64,000 bases of DNA from Sinotaia quadrata (Eukaryota; Mollusca; Gastropoda; Architaenioglossa; Viviparidae), in contig CM054179.1 of NCBI GenBank assembly GCA_028829895.1, forward strand, positions 46,633,891 through 46,697,890. The letters run 5' to 3'. The notes beneath the pieces were generated by a model that was given only the letters and a program-made list of their open reading frames with translations, was not told where the DNA came from and ran no database searches. The stretch's first letter is position 1. Each line of letters begins with the position of its first letter. Shown here one piece after another: positions 49,601-61,600 of the stretch. The position numbers were made by a program, and so were the translations under genes.

Positions 49601-52600
49601 TCACTGAAGCTGACTGACAACAAACCGATACGTTTGAAGCCGTATCCGTTGCCACACGCTAAGATAGATGACGTTAGACGTGAGATTAAGACTATGCTAG
49701 ATCTAGGGGTCATAGAGAAGACTGACAGTGCCTACGGATCACCCATCGTGTTGATTAAAAAACGTGATAACTCGTTCCGTTTTTGCGTAGACTACCGCAA
49801 ACTCAATCAAGTGACAGAGTTTTGTGCCGAACCTCTTCCTGATCCGGATCTCATCTTCACTAAGCTAGCTAACGCTCATTACTATACCAAAATAGATTTG
49901 TCACGCGGTTTTTGGCAAATCAAGGTCAAGGACACTGATCGACACATACTAGCTTTCACTACACCAGTAGGAAACTACACATGGAAAGTTATGCCTTTCG
50001 GAGTTTCAAACGCTCCAAGCATTTTTTCTAAAATGATGCGGTCATTGTTAGAACCACTGTACGGACGCGGAGTTGAGAACTTCATGGATGATTTAATTCT
50101 AGGCACCCAGACATGGGAGGAGCACTTAACACTCTTACGAGATGTGCTAGCCAGATTAAAACAAGCCAACCTCACTGCCCGCCCTACGAAGTGTGAAATA
50201 GCACAATTCTCCTTAGACTTCTTGGGACACAAGTTGAGTCATGGAACTATGTCGCCAAGTGAAGCTAAGATAGCACAACTTAAGGACACTTCACAACCGC
50301 TAACAAAAACACAAGTTAGAAGTTTTCTTGGTCTTGCTAACTACTACAGAAAATTCGTACCAGATTTTAGTGCCATTGCATGTCCTCTGACTGACTTGAC
50401 ACGTAAGAATATGCCTACAAAAGTAGTGTGGACTGATGCATGCCAAAACGCTTTTGACACACTGAAATCTAGACTGACTTCAGATTTAGTTGTTAAACTG
50501 CCAGATTTGACAAAACCATTCTTGTTAAGGACTGATGCTAGCAACACAGGATTAGGAGCAGTGTTATTACAAGAACACAATGACACCAAACACCCAGTTG
50601 CATATGCAAGCCGTAAACTCACAACTACTGAACAGAAATATTCCACCAGTGAAAAGGAATGTCTTGCAATAGTTTGGGCCATAAAAAAGTTCGAAAACTA
50701 TTTGTACGGAAAAACCTTTGTCATTGAGTGCGATCACCAGCCGTTGGCCTTTCTCGGACAGGCGCAATTTACGAACAGCCGTTTAATGCGTTGGTCTTTG
50801 TTTCTGACACAGTATGACGCAAATATTCATTACATCAAAGGGTCTTTGAATGTTGGCGCAGATTACATGAGTCGTGCTTGATGCCATCAAGTGCCGGTAC
50901 TGATAGAATGTTGTTTAATCAATTAACTGAACCCTACGGATTCCTTCCTGTAAATATGAAATATAGTTGCACACTTTATTTCTAGGAATGTTGAAATTTT
51001 TTTTGTGTAAATTTTTCTTCATTGTGGACTTCTACATTTTATCATACATAATTTGTAGGAGGCATTTTATCTTTGGTAAGATAAACGCCTCAAAAGCAAG
51101 GGGGTGTCACAGTCTGATAAAATTGTCCGACTTCGTGACCCACTTGCCTTGTTTACTTCAAATTCGAATATTTGAAACCCTTGGCCCTTTGTTCAAAGCT
51201 TCCTTTTTCTAGGTGCTTCTAGAACAGGTCAAGATGTTATGTAACTTTAGGACCATTGTCCAGTTCTCGAACCAACCACATGCTTTGCGAACAGTCACGT
51301 GATACGCAATATACCTTTCTATATATGTACCCACACGCTTCCGCTCCCTCACTTCGAGCACATTTTAGCTAATTCCATCAGCTTACTCGGGTCGTGAGAG
51401 GCAGCCGGCGCCATAGAGAATCAAGGTACCCTTCGACTTCTCTCAAAGGTATCATTTTATTTAATAGTATTTGCCTATGTATTGTTTAAGTATGTATTTG
51501 TGCTATGTATTATATGATTTCCATATACACTTGAGCATGGTTCAAAGAAATAGCTGAAAACCTATATGTTACGGAATATAAATTTATTGTAACCATTTTT
51601 CCATTTCTGTACTTTAATTTATATTGTTTTAATTCACTAAAGAGCCAGAATGCTGCGCTCGATATGAATTCTTCATGTAATTCAATTATTGCGTGTAATT
51701 TTAATTGTAAATTGTGAAGCGCTCTGTCGGTTTGAATTACCTCTTGTATGAACATTAATTTAACGTTGTATCTATTTTATTGCTTCATACGTCATGACTG
51801 TTAAATGGAACACATGTGAGACGATTATATTTTTTCTAAAATCTAATTGTAAGCGACGCGAAGTCGAAACTCTTTGTTCAGCGCATTTAATTGAGCCATG
51901 CCCAGGTAGGACCTGTTAGGTTGAGAATTATATCCAAACACGTTGCATCCACAGGTCGGCTCATGGTTCATGTTTCACCATGCCTCACCTGCATTAGCTT
52001 ATTGGTGTAAGCGTGTCGAAATCCACTCTGAGGGCCATGCTGCAAAAATTCCAGTTCCTAGCCACTAACAAAGGGACATCATTCCTTATGCACCACGTGT
52101 GTCGTTAAAGGGGGACTGAGGGAACGAATCAGCATGACTGAGTGTTGAGACCAAGGATACAAGAATAGAGCTAAGTGCAAGATCAAGTGTACAGATCTCA
52201 AAGGAACACTTTTCTGGCAATTTAGATTGACAAAAATCAGGCATAGGCGCGTAAAGACAGAGTGAAGACTATTCGCGTTGCATTCGATTTATTGTTAATT
52301 TGTTAAACTTCATTAAATCTTATTTTCTCTGTTAATACCTCTTAGTAGTTGATTTCTATGCACAATAGACCAATTAGATTAATTCTTAGATTTGAATGGG
52401 GGCGGATGAGCAGAAAGATTGATGACGAGTGCATATTAATTTAGAGGGACTTAACTGTTTTCAAATCTAGCTAAAAGTTCGTAGTTTATTAGTCTGTAAA
52501 TTTGTCGTCTGAACTACAAGACGCACTTTTAATTAGTCAGATAATAAATTGAGCAACCAGTCTGCGTAGAATATGAGAGGAAGAATTAATTATATTTAAA

Positions 52601-55600
52601 GTCTTTTAATTATTCTAAGCAGGGTCTTTAAATAAATACTGGAAACGTAACAATGACATGCCCAAGAGATGGTGTGGGTGGTTGGGGGGATGGGAAACAA
52701 CCATCAGCATTGGCAGGATTGATTTGGAGAGGGTCTGTTACTATGCCTGGACATGGTTTGAAAGAAATAATGAAATCCATCACAGCAGAAAAAGATTGAA
52801 GTTCATCTGCTTAGTTCTGATACTTTATAGTGTCCCACTTCCCCATTCTTACACAGCCCCCTTTCCCCATATGAAATCAGCATAATATGGGAGCACTCTC
52901 CCCAACTAAATCAATAAATAGTAACAGTATACAAATAATGTGAGACTGGATAAGACGGCACCATGTTGGGGACCACTGGTCAAACAGAATTACAAATTTT
53001 GAAGTGCCCAGAAATGAAGGAGTTAAAGATGATGCAAAGGCCAACAAGCTGTCCACAAACAAGCTGTCCACAAAACCAACACAGACTGAAGCAGAAATCA
53101 CTGAATTACAAGGTCTGGGTCAGATGACAGGGCCAATGTGGACACAAATGAGAGAGACATGACTAATGGAAAAACAGCTATATAAGCAATGAATAAATAC
53201 CATAATGAAAAAAAGAACAGGCATGAAAAGTAAGATACACAAGTGCTTTTAAAAATTACATGAAATACTATGTTCAGAATGGGCGTATTTTCATTAAAAA
53301 AAATAAAGAAAAATCAATGATAAGATGGACAACAAAAGCAATTAAGCAGGAGAGAATTAGAGCAGTGGGTGTTAAAATCATGAGGGAGCAAATAAACAGA
53401 TGTCTGTGCAGAAGGATGGACGGATGAAAGTAAATTTTACATCAGTTGCTGAATCTCGTACATCTTTAGATGGGTCCCGGTGAGCTTCACAAATCTTGAG
53501 AATTGTCAACTCAGCATAATCTCGGAAACGAGCAGGCTGGCGTTTCAGAATTGACCGGAACACAATAAGGGCATCCATCCGCATGGCTTTCTGCAAATTA
53601 GAAAAAGAACTAGTACAAATAATGAAAGTATCTTACTAAAACATTTTGGAATTACTAAAAAATATTTTAAGTATCGATAGCATTATTTTATATTAAATAA
53701 TAATATTTTTTAAATAAAACTATGTTTATATTTCTTTCTAAATTTTTAAAGGTGTAATTTTGTAATAATACTACCATGCATAATTGAATATAAATCCACA
53801 AAAATTTGCATTGAAAAAACTGTGGTCAGTGACCAAAATCATCGAAGACTGTCACCAACAATGGCGGATTGAACCGAGCAGCTTCGCGCTCCACACGCGA
53901 CATTGAACCAGTTTCCACTTTGCAATCTCGCCGCACATCATTCTGTTTGAAGATGTTAGTTGCTAAGTTAAAATCAATTATTTTCATTTTTAAATGTGTA
54001 TTTTTTAATTTAAAGGACTATATTAGCCGATAAATAAGAACTGTAGGTCTGTAGGCCTAAAGTGGCATTCATCTTTGAAGGTTTTGAGGGTGAACATGGA
54101 AAATGGCTTTATGAATTTATGCCTGCCTTATTCGTAGTTTAAGTGTTATATCATTCAATAGGGGAAAGATTTATTTTCAATATTATGCATTTGGTTTATA
54201 TAAATAGCGTATTATTTGTTTTTAATTCTTTTTATTTTGTGAATTTTTCATTCTTTGATAAAAAGTTAAACATTTTTGAAGTTAGTAACACCAGTCAGTT
54301 CCCACAGAAAATTCTAATTTGCATATAATAAGCACATAAATATCATACTTTTTGTTTGTCTGATTACTCCCCTTTGATAGTCTGGGGAGTTATGTACTTT
54401 AAAATGTATAGTGAAAAAACTATCTGACATAAATTTTTTTTTTTTTTTTAAAATAAACATGAGATTCTGAACTTTAATAAATTAGAAAATACCCACTTTT
54501 GAATTTTTTTCACTTTAGATGGATTTTCCCAGACAGCGTCACATACACATTTCAGAACCTAGGCAGAAATATGTTCTAAATAAGCCCAGTGTGTAGCGAG
54601 GAGTAAAATCACCAAAAAACCTCACGGCAGAAGAGAGTTAAGAAACAGTGACAATTGTATGTGTGGAAACAGAAAAAAATCTTGTCAATTTTATTAACAA
54701 GATTTATATTTAAACTTTATACCTAACAGAAGCCAATCTCAATGATCATCCTTGCATTTAATTCATGTCATGCTGGGAACAAATCTTGCAGATTGTATAA
54801 ATGAGTGAGATATTTAAGCTTTAAATCTACTAGAAGCCAATGTCAACCTTCATTCTTACAATCAACTCACATCGCTATCCCCAAAAGTCTCGATCAGTAT
54901 GAGCAGAATGGATTTAAAGTGTTCATCCCACTGCTCTGTGGTGATGGCATTTTCCCTCACCATCTTTAATAAAGTGTCAAGCATCCGCCGTCGCTCTCGC
55001 ACCCTTAAAAAAACAGCACAACAAAAACTTAATGTCAGTGTCTAGCAATAAAATACCAATTTTAAACAACAGTGAGAAAGGAACTATCCATCAATAAAGC
55101 AACACAGTGTTCTATTGTTCATGTCTGACAATTAAAATAGTCACAATTATAATAGTCACAAACGACAGTGAAAAAGGAACTATCCATCAATAAAGTAACA
55201 CAGTGTTGTGCTCATGTCTGACAAAAAAAACAGTCACAAACAAGAGTGAGAAAGGAACTATCCATACATAAGTACAAATCTTCAAAAATTATGCTACAAC
55301 TCACCTCTCATTGTGATTAGAGAGTTCGCGCAAAATCTCCTGAATGGTTATTCTTCTATCATATGTTCCTGTACAAGAACAAAGATAAATTCAATTTTCA
55401 GGAAACTGGAATTTTCTAAGTAATAAAGGTTATTTTCCTTGAGTTTGTTTCAGATGATAAACACAAGGAGTATTAATAGATCTGCATAATACAAAGCCAG
55501 ACAGCCCAAAAAGGGTGATCATATACTCTCAAGGGGAGGAGATAAAATGACAAAGAACTTACCATTGCATACCTCTGAATGAGGGTGATAACCTCTCATA

Positions 55601-58600
55601 CCCCTAAAAAAAAAAAATGAGGGTCACGCAGGACCATCTAGTAAATGTTCTGAAGTTTTTAAGTAAAACCCCCTTGTGAATCATACAAACATGAGCAAAT
55701 ATGTGAACAGGGGATGACCATTTTCCAAATGAAATGTATATATAGAGCACATACTTACATGTTAAAGGTAGGAAGAAATGATGGACTGTACATTTGCATT
55801 CCTTACAGTTTTACATCTGTAATTATTTCAAGCTATATAAGATGGAAAGGAGTCACTATATTCTTATTTTGCAGCCATATTCCCAACAGTCATCTGGTAC
55901 CATCAAGGTCAAACACAACTAGCAAACAGCTTAAGCGTCAACTAGCCAAAAGCCAGGAAAATGTTTTATGTGGACTTGGATACACACACCAAAAAACACC
56001 CCAAAATCCCAACAGGAATGAAAAGAACCAACATCAACAATTAAAAAAAAGAAGGAAAGCTGGCACTTTCAAAACATCTATACACTGAACAAAAAAACAT
56101 CTTAATAGTACCAAATGATAAAAGATAGAAGGGATATTTTCTCAATAAGTAGTATGCTGCTGATAGTTTTATCTCATAGGGGCATATGGGCTTCTTATTG
56201 ACCATAGTACTATACACCTATAGCAATGCTGATAATCCATTCATATCCAACTGATTGCATGATGGGAAAATTCATATTTCTCTTGCAGTAAAATCACAAG
56301 TTTTGTTGATTCTAGTGATTTTTCTTATAAATATTTACTAAGATTTAATTAAAAAAAACATTAGAAAATTAAACAGCAGAAAAGCACTGTACTTGTGGAA
56401 TCAGCATGAACTCCATTACAATGATCCTTTTATATTGTTGTGTAAGTGGGGCTCAAAATCAGAATGCAAAATTTTCTCTTTTAAGGGAGAGAGTGAATTA
56501 AGAAAGAAAATATATATAAATACAATTTTATTTACCTGTATCTCCTTCTACTGCTATGGCCGATTTGTTATAGCCATTGAGAGTTTGCTGAAACAAAACA
56601 ATCTACATATCAAGATATTAGTATTTCCATAAAAATAAACAGCTGAATCTACATTTCAAAAAATTAGTGTTTCCATAAATATAAACAGCAGAATCTACAG
56701 TTTACAATCTTACTATCATTATAATGATGAACAATAAAAACTATAGTTTATGACATTGATATAAAGTCTAAACTCACAAACTACAACCTGTGAAATGAAT
56801 AATAGAGGATTACTGACATTATGCAAGCCAGATGTGTGTGTGCGTGCGTGCTTGTGTGTTACACACATGCATATTAAAAGGGGAAGAAAAGAGATTCCAG
56901 CAACAGGTCTTATGAGTTATATCCCCTTATATACCCCATTCACTAGAAGCAAGTTACAGGATGAAAATTAGGGATGGGAGGAATTATGTATACTCATCTG
57001 ATAATTAAGTATTCATTTAAATATTTCAGAACTAATCCTAACTCCAATGAAGGAAAAATTTTTAAAACTCTATTTGGATCTTTCTCTTTCTATAATTGAG
57101 TATAAGCCCTGAAAGTTTGTTTGGGGTTAAGTCCAATAAAGTGTCTGATTGTGTTTACCAAGCATGACCCTATCTATAACCCTTAGTAGTATCTGTCAGT
57201 CTCTTGTAACAGTAGTACCTGCCTATCTCTTTACTTCAAACAAATGTGTGAAAAAAATCCAAGTCAATACTGCTCCAGAGACCTACGGCAATCAAACTTT
57301 TTTGTATCAATAGGAAACTATCCATTTGGCCTGACAAACTGCTACAGTCCTATACATTCTATGTTAAGTTTTCAATGTGTCTTTGTTGTGTCTGTTACAA
57401 TCTGAATAATATTCTGAATGTGAGCATCCATAACTGAGACTATGCTCTCTGTCATATTCAAAATGCATAAACAATTGCATCTCTCTGAAAGTCAAGGTCT
57501 TTTACAAGTGTAATTTCAAGTCCATTTTGTCTGAGATCAGACAGTGTAAGATTTTGTTGTTCTATAAAGAGTGTGAGGTAATTGTAAACAGCAACTTTCT
57601 ATGATGGTCTAGAAGGGGGAAGATTGTAGAGATGATGAAAACAATATGATCTGATGAATGACCATTAACATTATTAAAATTTATGTATAATTTGTTAAGG
57701 AAATCTCTTCTCTAGTAATTAACACTGTACGAATGTAATAACAGAAGCTGCAACCACTAATCATCTCAACTTAAGAGCTTTTAAAGACAGTATTTAAATT
57801 CTTGCATGAATACAAAATCATACTTCAATAAATAATAGCTCAAATCTTAATAAAGAATTCAAAGAATTAACTCCAACTCACCATTGCAATCAAATGAAAG
57901 CTGCTTAGGCAAATAATTCCAAGCATAGTTAAAGTTACAAGGAACAATATATCCATGGGAAAAATATTTTTTACTCACATCATCCTGGTATTGGGATGGG
58001 TTATATGTGTGTAAATTTCCTCGCCTTGCATCCACTCCGTCAGGGCTGTCGTTGCGTAGTTCTTGAATACCACTGTCCTGCGAGGCAAACTCACGCTTCT
58101 TCTTGATGTCATCATAACCATCTAGTTTTGTACCAAGACTAAGATTCTGAATATCTGCAGAAGTCTTTTTGATTGAGTTGTAAATATCTTCTGGATTCAT
58201 GTTTTCAGTCTCAAAGTCTTCAGGCTGACCAAGACTTTGCCTGCAGCAAGAAACTCTTTTTTATAATAGTGAATAATAGTGCATCTAATTAATTCCATAT
58301 TGGAAAAAATGCCAGCTTCAAAGAACATTTCTGCCATTCATTTCCAGTTTTAACAAACAGGTTGAAAGGAGACCATCAACTACATTTTATCTACTGATAG
58401 GTAATTAATAAGACTGACTGCTGCTGCAATCCAGCAATGAAATATAATTTCAAAATGACTTACATTTCACAACATAAGATTACATCCTCAAATATGTTAT
58501 CTGAATCAAAGATTATTCTCCACATGTACTTTCCCCCATTAACCCATTTGCTATGTTAATTTAAAACAGGCTAGCTTATAACCGTCCAGACAAAGTGTTT

Positions 58601-61600
58601 TGTAGATATATAGAGATATTAACAGATAAACATGAAATATTTTTAATTTGCACACATGGCAGGTAAAAAAATAGAAAATGCCAAACTTGACTGTATGAAA
58701 AGAACTATTTCTCAGTTAGAATTTCAAATTTTGTTAAAATTAAACTTATATAAACAAGAAAAATGTATATTTCTAATTGTAAGCTTATTTCATTGAGTAT
58801 TACTGAAATAAATATTGATTTATTTGTATAGACTTAACCTACCCTCATCAAAAATAATGGTTTGGTATTGCAAAATCAACCCCTTAAAATGCAACAAAAA
58901 AAGTGGTAATGTTGGAACTAGTGAAAAACCTGAGTCAAGTCATTTATGAGCCAGTGAGTCAGTCATTTATTAACCAATTATTAAATATAGATGGGATGGA
59001 TGAATTTTGTGAGATGGATTTCTTCTAGTGAGACCATTGGACATAAAGTCACTATAGGCTGCATACCTGAATCAAAACACTGGAGAAATAGCACATAAAG
59101 CTACAAGATCGTTTACACAAAATATACCTTGACCTATTGGCATGATGCTTGGGCCTAATGAAACCCAAGCATGATTGGAGACAAAAAACTTTGACAATAA
59201 AAATTAATGTGAGGGATGGAGGTGATGAAAGTGTTAAAAACTACCAAGGACCTGAAGAGCCTATGCAGCCCTTAGTCTCTTTCCGAATACTATGTGAAAA
59301 AAAATCTCATATGCATATGATGCATATGCACCCATCTGCAAAATCAACAAAGTGGATGCACAAGTAAATCAAGTCATCAATATGAGTAGACAGTCCCACT
59401 GCCACCACTTCTGAGGTAAAAACTCACAAACACGCACACATTTGCTAAAATTTACCACAGAGTGGTTTTCTTTACACCTCAACTAACCATTTTTATATGA
59501 AAATAAAGATAGATGTTTCATCTTTCGAACTGTAGTTTTGTTTTTATTCTGAATTTTATTATAGTATCTATAAACTTTGATGAAAGTACCTTAGAGTTTA
59601 AAATAATGGGTCAAATATTGCCTCAAAGCTGTAAAAGTAAAATTCGCATTTTGGGTACTGCATTTTAAGAAAAAAGGGAGCTTCCAAGATTTTGTAACCC
59701 AAAAATTGATTGGTCCATTAAATAGAGGACAGATAACTCTTTACACTCATATTTTTTCACTTTTGTTTGTTGTGAATAACCAAATAAATTTTCAAAACAA
59801 AGTTCAGGATACATTTTTCTAAAGAAATATCTATCACAAAATAGTGCAAAAAGTATCACTTTTTGCAGAATTTCAATATCTCTTTAATGATATGCAGTAG
59901 CCAATTAGTGACCTTTGGATTATCTGCAAAATGAAAACCCCATATTACACATCCTGTGTCAGTCATGACTTCCTCGTGGGAAACGCGTTGACACTACTGC
60001 TAATTTTTTTATACAAACAATTGAAACTTCTTATTAGTAAGATCTTTTTGTAAGCATTTCTTAATGATTACTTTATTCTGTGATTATTTTATCTGTAAAC
60101 ATATCTCTATTTTTAAAGCAAAATTATTAATTTTGTCACCATCATCACTACCACTTTTGGAGTTTGAAAATAGGTTAGTCAGTGCATTATTCAATCATGA
60201 AAGTTTGATTGCTATTTCCTTTGGAATACATATTCTGAAGTTGCCATCATATTTAAATATATTATTTTACTTACTGAATTAATTTTAGTCATGATGGTAA
60301 TTTTATTATTTAGAAAAATAGTTTTCGAACAACGATAATTTAAACAAGACAAGATAACTCTCGATGCAAAAATAGTAAACAACCAAATCACTTGGATCTA
60401 TGAAATATTTATTTCAAGCAGTGGATTTACAATAATCTAAGATATTTTATTTAGTGAATGCATTTATAATATTTTTGTCTTGTTTTGCTTTGAATTTGAA
60501 CATAATGTTTTCCTCTTCATTTTTAAAATTTGTTTGGCTTCTGCCTTTGTTTTGGTTTCACGATCTTTTAAATTCTTTGGTGGTACATAAATGAAGAATG
60601 AGGATTTTTATATTACATTATTTAACAATGACAACCAATGGAAGTACTCAATGTGCATGCATTCTGAATGATATAATCTGTTGCTGGACCTTTACAAGTA
60701 TGCTGATATGAGTAAATAAACAAAGGTGTCTTCAATACACTTACTAAAGTCTGACTAAATTGTATCTCAAAGACAAAACACCAGAAAGACGCCAATAATC
60801 AGAACAAACACTGCACCCAGAGCTCAAGCTATTTCTGTTCACAATAACTTTGAATCATCAATGTCCTTTTTACCAACTGACTTTCAATGCTCTGGGGAAA
60901 ATGGGGGAAATGTATTATTATTTATCCACATATAAAAATAAACAAGACATCACCATTCCACCAGACATACTTTCAACATTACCTGGATGGAGGCCGGCTT
61001 CTTTGTTGGCCAGCAGGAGGGGATGTAGCATTTCGTGGTGACAATACATCAGATGTGGATTCTGTCGCAGAGCGCATATGGCTGTGCAAAATCTTGGTTG
61101 CACCATCCTAAATTAAAAATTATAAAGGAAAATCACAATTAAAAATTGTCATAAAATTCGAAATGATGACTGAGCCTTTAAATAACCATCAAAATATCCA
61201 GAATGATAATCCAGTACTTCATATTACTTTGTTTTTCAACATACCATAAGTTTTCTTTAACCTAAAAAAAACATCAGAAGAACAAATAACTGAGAATTTC
61301 TAATAAATTTTTTTAAATGCACTATTATAAATACAGTTCTGCTATGTTCTATTTTATTTCAATGCACTTCTTTTGTTTTCAACAAGGCAAAATTATAGTA
61401 CTATATGACTCCAGCCCTAGGCTCCTTCGAACAAATCCCTAAACCTTGAGAAATATAAATTAAATTCTATGAGAAAGATAAAATTCTTATTTACAATACT
61501 CTAAAATAAATTAGCACAACTACAAACTATCTATCATCATTCAAAACAAAATAATTATAAATGTATGTTAATTTTATTTACCAAATGTTCAAATATTTAT

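Larger units (their letters stand above)
44414..52652 (+). mobile_element. Complete Gmr1-like Ty3/gypsy LTR retrotransposon (8,239 bp)
   Basis: All structural parts are present: two 1,548-bp LTRs with TG...CA ends that look identical over their whole length, a perfect 5-bp target duplication, a leader with candidate primer site, one uninterrupted gag-pol frame (46580-50881) and a polypurine tract. There is no envelope gene. In pol the integrase lies before the reverse transcriptase. The domains themselves are Ty3/gypsy-type (HHCC zinc finger, GPY/F module), which is the defining combination of Gmr1-like elements. It is inserted in a hAT element and is antisense to CLASP. Intact frame plus identical LTRs imply a recent insertion. 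Confidence 0.96.
43885..52978 (-). mobile_element. Degenerate hAT DNA transposon, split by an LTR retrotransposon
   Basis: The left end CAGTGGTTCCCAAC and the reverse complement of the right end, CAGTGGTCCCCAAC, are terminal inverted repeats of the hAT type with one mismatch in 14. Flanking 8-bp duplications are present. Without the inserted retrotransposon and its duplicated 5 bp the element is about 850 bp, far too short for an intact transposase gene. It carries a transposase fragment on the minus strand. It sits in an intron of CLASP in the same orientation. Confidence 0.85.

Noticed and set aside
46657..50767. Many minus-strand frames within the retrotransposon
   Set aside because: Shadows of the gag-pol frame; none has motifs of its own.
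46580..50881. Ty1/copia assignment suggested by the domain order
   Set aside because: The integrase zinc finger, GPF module and reverse-transcriptase motifs are Ty3/gypsy-type, so order alone is misleading.
57880..57900. Possible tiny CLASP exon reading LSFDCN before a GTGAGT
   Set aside because: Including it shifts the frame and brings a stop in the next exon, while direct joining of 57979 to 56587 fits the family without a gap.
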